Notes: generated by a model not told the origin, from the sequence alone. A stretch of 64,000 bases of DNA from Leptobrachium leishanense (GCA_009667805.1 CM019067.1:68342997-68406996), one strand, 5' to 3'. Counted from the stretch's first letter, positions 11,945 to 23,961 are shown. Made by a program: numbers and translations.

Positions 11945-12680
11945 GGGCTCTATTACATTCTTCACGCAAAAGTGTACGGTAAACGCGTGAATTTTTGCGT
12001 GAATCGTTAAACGTTAACGCCCGTAAATTAACGCTGGTATTACAATCCTTGCGCATTATTTCATCCGTGAAAAAATAAAGCACGTAAAAAAAGACGCGCA
12101 GAAAATGCGCGCGCATTACCATCGCGTGCAGAAATTGGTGCGCGGACTGTTTTTTCACGCGATTCAGCCAATCAGAATTAAGAACCTTAATTGTCTCACG
12201 TTAAGTTTTTGCACCTGTCAAAATCAATCTGCGCATATATGCTGCATAAAAAAAAAACACGCACAACTTCTCCATTTTATTGTTTGGGTATGTGTAGAAT
12301 GTGTAACTATACTGTGCTGAATTCTTTTTTTTGGGCTGGTGTATTTGGTTTCGGCCAGGACGTTCAGATTTGCCGTTACCACCAGCTTTTCAAAGACGTT
12401 AAAATTATGCGCAAACGCTGTGCGTTCAATTTTGCGCAAAGATTGTAATACCATCCGCTTATCAGAGCACAAACGCATTTGCGCTCACAATGTTAAGTAT
12501 AGGACGCGCGCAGTACATTTAGCTTGCGCAGCGTTCACGCAGGTTCACCCACGGTAGACGTTAACGCGCATTTTTTGCGCAGACTTTGTAATACGATGTT
12601 CAGTGCAAAGGGTTTTAGCCCTTGCATTAATGCGTTTTTGCGCATGCGTTAACGTTTGCGCGAAGAATGTAATAGAGCCC
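11945..12680. mobile_element. GCGC-rich TIR element, copy H1, 3-bp TSD
   Basis: Ends are GGGCTCTATTACATTCTT and its inverted counterpart AAGAATGTAATAGAGCCC, flanked by TTT on both sides. The interior holds many copies of GCGCAAA-like heptamers in both directions and a CCAATCAGAATTAAGAACC segment shared with copies at 18289-18897 (inverted) and 36470-37208 (direct). No open transposase frame exists. A 3-bp duplication and GGG start fit a PIF/Harbinger relative, but the class is not certain. Confidence 0.8.
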
Positions 12681-12986
12681 TTTATGTATGAAAAAAAATA
12701 TCTGAAATTACAAATAAAATGACCGTACTCTTGTGCAACACACATGTAAGAATAGAATATGCTACATATATTCTTATTGGTATCCAAACTTCGGTACACG
12801 TGGCAACAAATTCTTTTAACACCACATTAGTGTTCCTCCTGGGACACAATCTACAGTTTAGAACCTTTCAACCCAACGATAATTATTTTTCAGCTTTAGA
12901 TATCTTGTGGCACCTGATAGAGTGACAGTATTGTGTGGCTGGTGTGTTAGAATGTGATACTGTTTGTAAAGGCAGACTATAGTGCA
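12681..12986. other. Non-coding gap
   Basis: Nothing recognised between the H1 element and the hAT-like fragment. Confidence 0.5.
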
Positions 12987-13060
12987 GTGCTTTCCAACCC
13001 TGGTCCTCAAGTACCTCTAACAGGCCAAGTTTTAAGGATTACCTTGTAGAAATGCAGCCA
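12987..13060. repeat. Fragment of hAT-like MITE
   Basis: CAGTGCTTTCCAACCCTGG followed by CTCTAACAGGCCAAG and AAGGATTACC matches the element family at 61584-61767 and the fragment at 30257-30389. The right half is missing. Confidence 0.7.
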
Positions 13061-13359
13061 ACGATAGGGCATAAACACCAATAGCGTCCTACAGGCATCT
13101 AAAAGTGATATGTAGACCACAATATATGGTCAAAATAGTGGGGGTACCAATCCACACCCGATATACTATTACCTCGGCAATTCAAGGTGTCTACTTGACC
13201 GGTTAACTATGCTGCATAAAAGAGGGAGGAAAAACACCCCAACTAGACAAACTATCTCACACTAATAAACCGCAGTGTAACATTACAGTGATCATATAGG
13301 AATAGTATAACAAAGCCCATGCTTGTATGACATATAATGGGCACTATTGCATGCCCTGC
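13061..13359. other. Non-coding gap
   Basis: Nothing recognised. Confidence 0.4.
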
Positions 13360-13427
13360 GCTAAAACGGGGGCGCTAACGGGGAAAACCTGCGCCTGCAG
13401 GTTTCCCCTTACCGTCACTGTTTTAGC
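13360..13427. repeat. Hairpin with two nested arm pairs
   Basis: GCTAAAAC (13360) pairs with GTTTTAGC (ends 13427), and inside it GGGGAAAACCTGC pairs with GCAGGTTTCCCC. The surrounding GC-rich DNA to about 13990 looks like an old MITE without clear ends. Confidence 0.6.
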
Positions 13428-14183
13428 ACCTTATTAGGGGGCAGGTGCTAATTCAGCAGCCTGCCCAATAACGCATCGATACCCTCCTGGATAGTGGCGG
13501 CAGCATGAGTATTACCTACTGGAGTCCATAGGACGCCGTGAAGGGTTGTGCTACCAGGCCTCGAGCCCTGTTCAATCTTGCTCTCACTCAGTGATTCGCA
13601 GAGAGAGACTGGGGACTCTTTGCCCTCAGTCTCACCCTGCTCCTGGCGGGCTCAAGTGGCAGATTGCGCCATGGGATGAGAGGTGAGTATCTGATATTTT
13701 TTTTGGAGGGGATTTCACCTAGTGCTGATTCTGCAGTAGCGGAATTAGTTAGCACCAGCTTCTACCTGTGGTTAACGTTTTAGTTACCACATCGGTGTGG
13801 TAATTAGCGTTAGGATTACAAACACCAACTACCGATTGCGCTCCCTATACTTAACATGAGGAGCGCAAAGTACAAGAAGTTCGTGCAAGCTAACGCAATC
13901 ACTGATGCGGTAATGGATTTTTTAACCTGTTTTTTGAAGAATTGGGATTATGGTTATGTGCTACATGTAACGTTGACTGAAAACTGACATGTTTATGGGG
14001 CCCTATTCTAAACTTGATAAGATAACTACAGGCGACGTTGCACTCTTGCGGCTGAAGTGGTGCGTTTTGCTGCGCTAGGTTTCTTTAAATTAATGTATCC
14101 TATACTTTGTATATGAGACTTTAATTTACACCTCCGCACATTTACACCTATTCCAAGGGAGCTTGCGCTTCCATCCGTGAGAT
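13428..14183. other. Non-coding, possible old repeat
   Basis: A good-looking donor GAG/gtgagt occurs at 13680, but no convincing acceptor and open frame goes with it. No gene is called. Confidence 0.4.
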
Positions 14184-14945
14184 GGTATTTATTTATTTAT
14201 TTATTTATTTATTTATAAAAGATTTTACCAGGAAGGATACATTGAGATTTCTCTCGTTTTCAAGTATGTCCTGGGTTCAAGTACATTGAAGTGTTACATT
14301 TACAGAAATACAAAGTAATACAATGTAAGATATTAACAACACAAATATACAGATTAACAGAAAATAAATATGTAGGAAATATAGTCACTAGGTTACATGT
14401 TTACAGGTGCATTCTGTATTGAGGTATGTTAACAGGGAAATTTTGAGTGACTTAAGACTGGTGGAAGATTTGATGGTGTCTGGGAGGTTATTCCATAATT
14501 GTGGTGCTCTGTAGGAAAATGAGGACCGAGCCACTGTCTTTTTGTATTGTGGTATTGCAAGTAAGGTGCTGGTCCTGGATCGGAGGTTATAGGATGAGGG
14601 AACTGCTGGGGGAAGCAGTCTATTCAGGTAGGGTGGCAGCTTCCCAGAGATGCTCTTAAACTCCAGGCTGGAAAGGTGAAGGATGCGTCTGGATTCTAGC
14701 GATGGCCAGTTTAGCTGTTTTAACATGTCACAATGGTGGGTCATGTAGTTACATTGTAGCGCAAAGCGGCAGAATGAGTTATACAATGTAGTAAGTTTAT
14801 GAAGGTGTGTTTGCGGGGCGGCTGCATACACTACATCTCCGTAATCAATAGCCGGCATAAGCATTTGCTGTACAATCTGCTTTCTTACCGCGGGACTCAG
14901 GTATTCCTTGAGAAATACTGTTGTTTCCTTAAAGCTAGTGTTAAG
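14184..14945 (-). mobile_element. 5'-truncated LINE, 3' part
   Basis: A (TTTA)n tract at about 14190-14215 marks the 3' end of a minus-strand LINE. The tail sequence follows and then the C-terminal coding part (14388-14864). The 5' side is cut near 14945. A fragment of the same family with the upstream part of the coding region is at 24728-25262. Confidence 0.8.
14388..14864 (-). pseudogene. LINE ORF2 C-terminus (after RT)
   Basis: The 158-codon frame is the region beyond the RT thumb of a CR1/Rex1-like LINE. It reads PAIDYGDVVYAAAPQ early on, LESRRILHLSSLEF in the middle, and ends with FSYRAPQLWNNLPDTIKSS, a C-terminal box common to this LINE group. The copy at 24728-25261 shares the first half with many identical residues. 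RT catalytic motifs are absent because of the 5' truncation. The exact clade is unsure. Confidence 0.75.
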
Positions 14946-16000
14946 TGAATATGCACTTGCTCAAAGAGCTGATACTTGCTGCAGCATGCAGCGCCACTGC
15001 CAGTATCAGGCAGTCCTGTGCTTCATTCTGGGGCGACACGGTAACAAAGTGCCTACCCTGCAATATGTACGGTAAAACAAACAGTAAGGAAAATCTTACC
15101 GTCTCAGATATACCTCCAACTGTGGAATAAGGACCATGGTGTTTTATGGGAAATTTTGAAAGTTGTACTCACTGCTGTGATTCTCCAACCCAATACAAAT
15201 CCATACAATCCATCAGATTACTGTGCTGGACTGTCTCAATGCTTACACTTAAATCATGTGAAAAATATATAGACACAAGATCCTTTCCTTGAGCTTCTGC
15301 TGCAATTAGCCTTCCGGAATTAATTTAGTTGTATGTTCTTATACCTAACGCTTGCTTTTATTGAGTTGCATTTCCTTTCACTCATCCACACCTATCATTC
15401 GGCTTGTTGTTAGGACCTCCTGGAATGTTGGCTCTCTTATAGATCATTTGTACAGATACAATGGCTGGGATTTACCTCTAGGCCGATTGGGCTTCAGAAC
15501 TCGGAAGTATTAGACCTAGAGCTACCTTTCTTCCTGCTATGATTGATGACCTATAATACTCTACATGCAATCCTTTGATTAATGCACGTTTCAATCGCTG
15601 GCAGGTTTGCGGTGCTGAAGCAGAGAGAAAAGAGTAAATAAAATGTCAATTGGGATGTGGAGAAATGGAGAGGGCAGATGATATTAAAGCTTCTATGGCC
15701 CTTGAGTGAAGAAATACTCAGAGTTGTATTAGTATGTGGTGAAACGAGGAGAGATAATGAGGGATGAGGTGGGAAAAGAGTGGCAGATGCAGAGGGAAGA
15801 TAAAAGAAGGGAGCTCAGAAGGAGAAGAGACGGGGCTCAGAAACATGGTAGTGAAGAGCGGAAATCGAGAAAAAGATTTTTAATGATGGAGATGAGAGAA
15901 TGGCAAGGGTTTTTCAGGATGGGGAAAACACCTCCCAGTAACCACCTTCCCAAACCCAACCCTGGCGCAACAACCATTCCCCAGAACAGCCAACACTTGG
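14946..16000. other. Non-coding, nothing recognised
   Basis: A purine-rich stretch at 15600-15900 creates an open frame rich in Arg and Glu (15736-16023). Its composition, not homology, explains the frame. Confidence 0.5.
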
Positions 16001-16124
16001 CAATATTACATAGTTGGTGCTAACTTAACCAGAGTTGTTGTAAACTTCCCAGAGCCATTATAGCCTATGGAGGTTTTAAGTTTACAACAGCTCTGGTTAA
16101 GTTAGCACCAAGTATGTAATATGG
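16001..16124. mobile_element. Snap-back MITE, 38-bp arms
   Basis: CAATATTACATAGTTGGTGC at the left faces its inverted form ending 16124. The arms run through TAACTTAACCAGAG and TGTAAACTT. A loop of about 30 bp, with AGAGCCATTATAGCCTATGG, separates them. No coding capacity. Confidence 0.8.
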
Positions 16125-17247
16125 TCCCCAGTCTTTACATACAGTCAAACCAGTAGCTGGTTTTCTGTGATAGGTTTATGATATGTGCAATGTGTATCTG
16201 TGATATCTGTAATGTATCCACACATATAGCATTCATGCGTAACATGTGCTGGGTGTTTATTTATATATATATTTAAAAATTATAGATATACCGTATTTTA
16301 AATTATTTAAAAATATACATACACTGTGCATCCTCTCCTTACCCTTACAGCAAGAAGGGGGCTAAATCCCCCTAATAAGGTAGTGAAGTGTTATTAAGTA
16401 TTCCTTGGTGGTCCATTGGGGGAGCAGCTGGGCTAAATGCATTCCCTGGTGGTCCAGTAGGCATCGCTGCAAGGCATCACATTGCTGGCCCTCCATGATG
16501 ACCTGTCAGAGCGACATAACATTGAGAGGAAGCAGTGATACAGTCTGCATGCAATAGTGGGGAAGACCGCATTGCTCTCCCACCTGAGCACCAGCAATGT
16601 GCACCTCTATGCACCCCTATTTTTCAAAGCAACTCTGCTCTGGATCACTAGGGTAAAAAAAATAAGTCCCCATACAAGGTGGCTCCAAAGCCTATCTTTG
16701 CCTCCCTAAATGCAACCCTAACCACGTCATCCAGCTGTTTGATCATTTTTGTTAAAACATTCCACTGGTTTCATCCATCTATAAAAATGACCCCAGTCAT
16801 GAAGGCAATGATGTTGTCAGCTCTCAATGGTATCACCTCCTCAACTCTTATCCCTTCATATTCATACATAAAGCATACTCCTATGCGTATATACCATAAA
16901 AGGTATAAACTGTAGTTACATCTTGTTGTAACAATGTATAGAGGCGTATGTAGAGCTGCCACAATATGCCATCTGTAAATTGTATGTTCAGGATGCTATT
17001 ACCTGCCCGTGCTGGTGGCAGAACATGATAAGTAAGTATTAATAGGTCCATTCTGTTGAAATGAAACGCTCATCCAGTGATAGCCCGTGGCTTTCTTTTA
17101 CAGCAGCATTGTGACTGTGCCCATGTCATACTGTATCAGCGTGACTCTACTCTTTTATTCTCATGTGACTTTTTATAGTATCCTGCCAAAGGGGATTGCA
17201 TTAATTCTCCTTTTTTTTTTGTTTTGTTTTGTTTCTTATTACTGCAG
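16125..17247. other. Non-coding, nothing recognised
   Basis: An ATG-led frame at 16679-16915 has no recognisable motif. Another acceptor-like CTTTTACAG is at about 17095-17103 without a paired donor. Confidence 0.4.
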
Positions 17248-17311
17248 AAAATATTGCTTCCTCTTGGCTTGTTTCATTATTTTGCCTTCGAGAAATCCCA
17301 TGACAGCGATG
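17248..17311 (+). other. Candidate internal exon, 64 bp
   Basis: A long T-rich tract ends in TTATTACTGCAG at 17247, an excellent 3' splice site. After 64 bp the sequence reads GATG/gtacgt, a good donor. Two of the three frames are open through the stretch, one reading KILLPLGLFHYFAFEKSHD. I cannot name a gene. It lies on the same strand as the better candidate at 41814-41867. Confidence 0.3.
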
Positions 17312-17669
17312 GTACGTAGGTTTTAAAAAAAGAGGTAATGGTCTTTCACTTGTAGCCTAAGGGAAGGAATCTGTTATCCTTACTATGTCAGGGCATCGGC
17401 TGCGAGTCAAAAAACCCAGGATCACTCTAATCTACGGAGTAAGAATGGAGCATGTGTTCTGACAGCATGACCGTACCGAATGCATGGAGAATGTTTTGAC
17501 ATGTCAACATATTATGAAGTCTGATAATCCTGCACAAAGGCTGTACAGGCGGTGTATCTATACACCCTAATGCTGGACAAATGATCCTTCCATTCCAGTC
17601 CCCCATTTAGATCCCTGCCTTCCCTGCCTATGGGGGTCTTTTTGAGCTTTGTATATTTGGGGGTCTTTA
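17312..17669. other. Non-coding gap
   Basis: Nothing recognised. Confidence 0.4.
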
Positions 17670-18052
17670 CAGAGGCGTAACTAGAAACCTCAGGGCCCAG
17701 GTGAAGGGTCCTCCCTTGGCAAAAACATATCTCTCCCCCCCCCGTCACCCCCATGCTCTGGACACCTCCAGGTCCATAATGTCGACTCCAGACAATCAAT
17801 GTCCCATTTTTTTCCAGGTCCACTACGACCACTTTAATCCATCCCATTTTTAATGTAATGTGCACCGTGTATATCTCAGAGCTCCACAGCAATAAAACTC
17901 ACAGTAATGTGTGCTGTGTATGAGTGAATCATAGGTGAGGCCCTGGCCAAGCCGCCCAGGTGAGGCCACAGCCGGCTGTGTGTGTGGGGCCCCCTGAACT
18001 CAGGGGCCCGGTTGCAGTGGCACTCTCTGTACCCATGATAGTTACGCCCCTG
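17670..18052. mobile_element. hAT-type MITE, 383 bp
   Basis: Ends CAGAGGCGTAACTA and TAGTTACGCCCCTG form the terminal inverted repeat. The flanks GGTCTTTA (17662-17669) and GGTCTTTT (18053-18060) match at 7 of 8 positions, the target duplication length of hAT elements. The interior has GGGCCC-rich sequence and no transposase. Confidence 0.85.
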
Positions 18053-18262
18053 GGTCTTTTATTGTTTATGACTAGAGTATAAAAATGTTAATTATTTGGT
18101 ACTGCTTACAAAAATGGATGTATTTTATAAAACATTTCTTGTAAAATGTATTTTGCGAATTTTCTAAGGATTGGCATCTGGAGTGCTAAGGCTGAGCACC
18201 CCTGATTTAAACACTAGAATCAGCAATGTCAGGTTGAATTGGTTGTGTTGGTCTGGGTTTAA

Positions 18263-19199
18263 GGCCAGTGTCTTGACGAGCGCACTAGGGGCACTATTAC
18301 ACTCTTCACGCACAATTTTGCACGTACGCAAAAACGCATTAAAGTGAGGGGCAAAACCCTTCGTGCTGAACGTCGTATTATGACATTCGCGCACAAAATG
18401 CACGTTAACGCCTAACGCGAGTGACCCTGCACTAACCCTGCGCAAGCGCAAGTTCGTGCGCGCATCCCATACTTAACATTGTGAGCACAAATGCATTTGT
18501 GCGCTGGTGCGCGTATGGTATTACAATCTTAGAGCAAATTTTAACGGACAACGTTTGCTCGCAGAATTTTAAGGTCTTTTAAAAGCTGGTGTTAATGGCA
18601 AATCTGAACATTCTGGCCAAAACCAAATACACCAGCCCGAAAAAAAAATACAGCAAAGTATAGTTACACATTCTACACATACCCAAACAATAAAATGGAG
18701 ACGTTTGTGCATGTTTTTATTATTGCTGAAGCATATATACTCAGATTGATTTTGGCAGGCGCAAAAACTTAACGTGAGACAATAGTGGTTCTAAATTCTG
18801 ATTGGCTGAATTGCGTGAAAAAAAACAGTCCGCCCACCGACATGTGCACAAAATTGCGCTGCGCGTGCGCTTTTGCGCACAGAATGTAATAGAGCCCTAG
18901 GTGCGCCCGTACAGACGTGGCTTCCGGCATCCGTCGCAGCATTGCGAAGCTGCGACGGGGCCGGCCAGACGCTGTTGCATGTGACAAATTGCACACACAA
19001 CAGCGCCCGTGCTGCGTCTGTGCATCAGGCCTCTCCGTCAAAGCGCTAGGACACGTGTTGACGGAGCTGCAAAGTGCGATCCTCCATAAGAGGATCGAGC
19101 CTTGCAGCGCTGAGCGCGCTAACTGCGCTCAGCGATGTGGCGACGGACTTCGAGTGGAAGGAACGTCCACTCTTCAAATACGCTCGTCTGACCCCAGCC
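18263..19199. mobile_element. TTAA-site MITE, copy K0, split by an H element
   Basis: The left end GGCCAGTGTC...GACGAGCGCA follows TTAA (18259-18262). The right end CGCTCGTCTGACCCCAGCC is followed by TTAC. Element H2 sits inside. Other members are at 24305-24725 and 39001-39363. TTAA target choice suggests a Kolobok or piggyBac relative. Confidence 0.75.
18289..18897. mobile_element. GCGC-rich TIR element, copy H2, nested
   Basis: Ends GGGCACTATTACACTCTT and AGAATGTAATAGAGCCC are flanked by TAG on both sides (18286-18288 and 18898-18900). The interior is inverted relative to H1. It interrupts the K0 element, so it is the younger of the two. Confidence 0.85.
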
Positions 19200-19239
19200 T
19201 TACAATTGTCAAAAATCCCATTTTTTGGGGATAAAATAT

Positions 19240-20640
19240 GAAAGCCCTTCCAGATCCGACATTGATACAACTCCCTGAACGAGTGTAAGAGTTACAGTTG
19301 CCAGATTGGCCATGTTTTCCTGGACACATAATACTATTTCATGCAGAGGGGAGCACAGGGAAAAATGCTGCCCTGCAGCCTGTATAATTCATATGCTGCA
19401 GGAAGGAACTCAAGGCAGGACACTTGCAGGGTTATTGAAAGAGCTCCGAATTGCTTGAGAAGGTAACCGAACGCTGAAAATCAGGGTTCGTTTACCTTTC
19501 CTGGCCATTCGGCTATCCAGAGAGCAGGCAATTCGCCAAATCCTGGCGAATTGCCTGAACATACGGTGCCTGTTCGGTGCCTGTTCGAGGGCAGTGAAAT
19601 CCCCATGAAAAAGCACTGCTTCGGCTATTCAGAGAACACAAACCAGCAGTGAAAGGTTCCCCTAATGCCCTGCCATTCGGTGGTTTAATTCGGCAGGTTT
19701 ATTCAGGAGAATCCCATAGGCTTCAATGTTAAAAATATTCCCGTTTTAATTCAATATCTAATAAACCGTTCATTATAAAATTCTGCAGCAAAAAGTCTCT
19801 TTATTTATAGATTTTTTAGGATACTTTAAGCATTTTCAGATTATTATTTTTTTTTAAAAGTCCGATTTTTTTTTTTTTTTAAGTTTTCTTATTTTTTCGG
19901 TAACAGCCCTCTTTATTATCATTCCCTGGACCTCATATGTAAAAATTTCAGACATTTTCGCTCAGTAGTTTCTTTACAAACAGCGTTTCACTTTTCACAC
20001 ATTCATACAAACTGTTTTCCTAATTTATTCACTGCCTCTTCTGCTGTGTCGGAGGCTGCGATCGGCTCCTGTTCGGGTTTTTCTGTGGTTTTTGGCAGGT
20101 TAATCCAGATGTTTTTGAGGGTTTTCGGCGTGCATTCGCCGGGTTTTGCGGTTAGTTTTCGTCGGGTTTGCGGCAGCTTTTCCCTGAAATTCAGGGACCC
20201 TGTGGTGTTTGCTGAATACACCGCAGGGTCACCGAAATGGGATCGGCAAAAGGAACCGAATTGAAGAGAATGAAAAGTTACCAAACGTGCGGTGACTTTT
20301 CGAATCGCTTTGAATAACCCTGTTGGATTCCTTTTTGATTTCTTACCAGCAGCGTATGGATTACACATGCTGCAGGGTGGCTTTCCATCCATCAGCCTGA
20401 ATAAATTATATGCGTCCAGGAAAACATGTCTAATCTGGCGACCCTAGTGAGAACTGACCTGAGTAAGAAATATATTTAGGAATGTCTCCCTATAGTGTAA
20501 TCTGGAAGAATTTCTAAATATAACGCGTATCACTATAAAGTATTATGACATGTTGACAAGTCTGGACCAGGCACCTGGAAACAAAACAAGTATAGGTGCT
20601 TTGGCAAGCAGGGTCCACTGAGAGCTGTGCCGAAAGCGAC
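19240..20640. repeat. Older repeat that carries family A copy A1
   Basis: The flanks of A1 (CAGATCCGACATTGATACAA at about 19252; TTTAGGAATGTCTCCCTATA at about 20476; AAACAAAACAAGTATAGGTG at about 20580) recur around A2 at 21980-22098 and 24070-24180. A1 and A2 therefore entered two copies of one older interspersed repeat at different positions. Confidence 0.65.
19427..20322. mobile_element. Family A TIR element, copy A1, TSD TTG
   Basis: Left end CAGGGTTATTGAAAGAG and right end CGCTTTGAATAACCCTG are bounded by TTG on both sides. Near each end is a second inverted pair: AACGCTGAAAATCAGGGTT on the left and CACCGAACGTGCGGTG-like on the right. The 896-bp interior has no transposase. Copies A2 to A7 align along its length. 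Confidence 0.9.
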
Positions 20641-21568
20641 GGTTTTTTTTTTTTTTTTTTTTTTCTTGTTTAGTTTATAGTGCACATGCCCTAGTCATGA
20701 AATGACAGAAGATGGAGAGTGATTTCTTAATTCTGCTTTACTCTCATGTTTTTTTTTTGAGTGTCTGAGATCCATGGAAGACATTATATAAGATGTTTAC
20801 TGTAATGCAGATAATGTGATCCCAGTCTGTGATCAGCATTGCGTACGGTATCTTTACCCAGTAAATGTAACCGGGGGGGGGGGGGACGTAATTGGAGCTA
20901 CATTTCCCCAGAGACGGATAATGTAACAAACAGCAGGAAAATAATTAAATAAATAAATAACAACATCGATGCGATGAACCTTTTTTTTAAAAAAAATTTA
21001 AAAATGTAATTTTATCCTTGAAAGGTTATTTGTGCATTAAGAGCAATAAACGAAGCAGTGCGCCCGGATACATAACAGCGCGGCTTTACGGCCAAAATAA
21101 ATGGAGACGGGGCAGACGGTAGCTGAGTGCCTTTGGATAAAGCTGCTCGACAAAATAGATTAGTGGATACGGCACACAAAACACAGCCTCTAATGTGCTG
21201 TAAATTCAGCGATAGAAATCTCCTCGGCTCCCGTGGTACCGAAGAGAAAAATCAATCACCTTTGTGTATCGTTCCTCTGTAAGGTAGCTAGGAATGAAAT
21301 TAGTCTGAGTCGGAAAAGGTCAGAGTTTGATGTAGAAACGGAGATCACGCCAAGGACGCTTCATGTAGTTGGCTCTGCTAAGTATATGTAAAATCCTGTT
21401 ACTGCGAGCATCCTCCACATTGTCCATCAACACGTGTCACACTGCTGGCAGGAGGAGAATTATGGGAGTTGTAGTCCAACAAAACCAATGGCTGATGATG
21501 ATATGTCATGTGTGGAATGTGATAATCATAGTATAACACTGGCGGAGTGCCAAGGTGTGAGAGTATAC
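20641..21568. other. Non-coding, homopolymers only
   Basis: A run of more than 20 T at 20643-20664 and a G run at about 20873-20885 are present. No gene or element is recognised. Confidence 0.5.
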
Positions 21569-21715
21569 AGTAACAATTATTATTATTATTATTGTTATCA
21601 TTATATAGCGCCAACAGTTTCCGCAGCGCTTTACAATAACCAAAGGGAACGAGATAAACGGACATATGATGGAAACAAGAGGTGTAGAGGGCCCTGCTCA
21701 TAGGCGCTTACAATC
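21569..21715 (-). repeat. L2-type LINE 3' end fragment
   Basis: (TTA)n followed by AGCGCCAACAGTTTCCGCAG and CGCTTTACAATAACC is the reverse complement of the tail of the L2 element at 42236-45645. Only the 3' end is present. Confidence 0.75.
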
Positions 21716-22098
21716 TAGAGGAGAATAAAAGGCGTTACGTGCGTTTCTGGCATTTGTACGCTCCCATCTCTTGTCTTCTGCGCTTGAAATGATCATTTTA
21801 TTATAAACCTTTATGATTTCTAATATATCTTGGTTAATATGTCACAAGAAACATATTCCATATTGCAGCGTCACACCAGGGGGCCAATCTCGCAGCTCGG
21901 CGCAAGACACTCTCAGTGACCCGCTACCGGAAGATGAGCATGTCAGCGCCTGCTGCTGGTAAATGAAATGAAAATAAAAGCCCCCTCAGATCCCACACTG
22001 ATACAGCTCCCTGCACGAGTGTACCAGCTGACTTGAGTAAGCAACATATTTAGGAATACCTCCCCATAGTTTGATCTGAAAGAATTTCTAAATATTAA
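21716..22098. other. Gap, ends in older repeat
   Basis: From about 21975 the sequence matches the repeat around A1 at 19252. Nothing else is recognised. Confidence 0.5.
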
Positions 22099-22870
22099 CA
22101 GGGTAATTCAAAGAGATCCGAATGGCTGCCGAAAGGGAACCGAATGCTGAAAATCAGCGTTCGGTTACCTTTCTTGGCCATTCGGCTATCCAGAGAGCAG
22201 GCAATTCGCCAAATCCTGGCCAATTGCCTGCACATACGGTGCCTGTTCGGTGCCTGTTCGAGGGCAGTGAAATCCCCATAGAGAAGCAATGCTTCGTCTA
22301 TTCAGAGAACACAAACCAGCAGTGAAAGGTTCCCGAAATGCCCTGCCATTCGGTGGTTTCATGCGGCAGATTTATTCAGGCGAATCCCATAGGCTTCAAT
22401 GTTAAAAATATTCCCGTTTTAATTCAATATCTAATAAACCGTTCATTATAATATTCTGCAGTAAAAAGTCTCTTTATTTATAGCTTTTATAAGATCTTTT
22501 AAACATTTTTCTGATTTTTTTTAAACTTTTCTTCTTTTTTCTGTAACAGCCCTTTTTATTATCATTCATTGGATCTCATATGTAAATTTCAGACATTTTC
22601 ACTCAGTAGTTTCTTTGCAAACAGCGTTTCACTTTTCAAACATTCAAGCAAACTGTTTTTTTTTTTCTCACTCCATTCGTCTCCGGTGTCTGCTTTTTCC
22701 GGCAGCTGCGCTGCATGTGATCGGCTCCTGTTCGGGTTTTTCCGGCGTGTTCGGCGGGGTTAATCCAGATGTTTTTGCGGGTTTAAGGAGTGCATTCGCA
22801 GGGTTTTGCGGTGAGTTTTCGGCAGGTTTTCGGCGGCTTTTCCCTGCACTTCGACTGCCCTGTGGTGCTT

Positions 22871-23961
22871 ACATAGAAACATAGAAAAATGTCGGCAGAT
22901 AAGAACCTTTCGGCCCATCTAGTCTGCCCAATTACATGGATACTTTACCTGGATTTATCTTTTGTTTAGGATAGCCTTATGCCTATCCCATGCTTGCTTA
23001 AATTCAATTACTGTTTTGGCCTCTACCACTTCAACTGGAAGACTGTTCCATGTATCCACCACCCTCTCAGTAAAATAATGCTTCCTGATGTTACTTTTAA
23101 ACCTTTGCCCCTCTAATCTAAGACTATGTCCTCTTGTTTTGCTACTTTGTTTCCTTTTAAATATACTCCCTCCCTCTACCTTGTGGATTCCCTTTACGTA
23201 TTTAAATGTTTCTATCATATCTCCTCTGTCTCGTCTTTTTTCCAAGCTGTACATGTTAAGATCATTAAGCCTTTCCTGGTAACTTTTCTCCTTCAAGCCG
23301 TACACCATTTTAGTAGCCCTTCTCTGAACTCTCTCTAAGATGTCTATATCCTTCTGGAGATATGGTCTCCAGTACTGCACACAGTACTCCAAGTGAGGTC
23401 TCACCAGTGCTCTGTACAATGGCATGAGCACTTCCCTTTTCCTACTGCTAATACCTCTCCCTACACAACCAAGCATTCTGCTAGCATTTCCTGCTGCTCT
23501 ATTACATTGACTACTTACCTTTAGATCCTCTGCAATAATAACCCCTAAATCCCTTTCCTCAGATGTTGAGGTTAGGACTGTATCAAATATTCTATATTCA
23601 GCCCTTGGGTTTTTACGTCCCAGGTGCATTATCTTGCACTTATCCACATTAAAACTCAATTGCCACTGCTCCCACCATTTTTTTAGTTTACCTAAATCAT
23701 TTGTCATTTGGCTGATCCCTCCAGGAACGTCAACCCTGTTGCAAATCTTTGTGTCATCAGCAAAAAGACATACTTTTCCATTAATACCTTCTGCAATATC
23801 ACTAACAAAAATATTAAATAGAATGGGTCCAAGTACTGACCCCTGAGGTACCCCACTGGTAACAAGACCTTGCGCCGAATAAACTCCATTTACCACAACC
23901 CTCTGTTGCCTGTCACTCAGCCACTGCCTAATCCATTCAACAATATTGGAATCCAAGCTCA
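22871..23961 (-). mobile_element. CR1 LINE, 5'-truncated, no TSD
   Basis: The plus strand begins ACATAGAAACATAGAAA, the complement of the (TTCTATGT)-type 3' end known from CR1 elements. Compared with intact family A copies, the site lost GCTG (...GTGCTT/GCTG/AATACACC), so integration deleted 4 bp and left no duplication. The coding part is on the minus strand. Confidence 0.85.
22955..23960 (-). pseudogene. CR1 RT, C-terminal two thirds
   Basis: The frame is open through about 330 LINE residues. [14 protein letters not shown] holds RT motif B, and LFADDTKI holds the catalytic box. HLEYCVQYWRPYLQKDI and the end FKQAWDRHKAILNKR are the CR1 C-terminal region. The endonuclease and the first RT motifs are missing because the element is 5'-truncated. 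The long upstream part of the open frame comes from family A sequence and is fortuitous. Confidence 0.85.

Noticed and set aside
13680..13690. Splice donor GAG/gtgagt as the end of an exon
   Set aside because: The upstream acceptor is weak, and the region looks like an old repeat. A similar AAG/gtgagt occurs at 62200 beside another repeat.
15736..16023. 95-codon Arg/Glu-rich protein
   Set aside because: Composition of a purine-rich tract; it runs into a MITE and has no homologous motif.
20643..20664. Poly-T as the tail of a minus-strand retroposon
   Set aside because: No target duplication or element body could be found around it.
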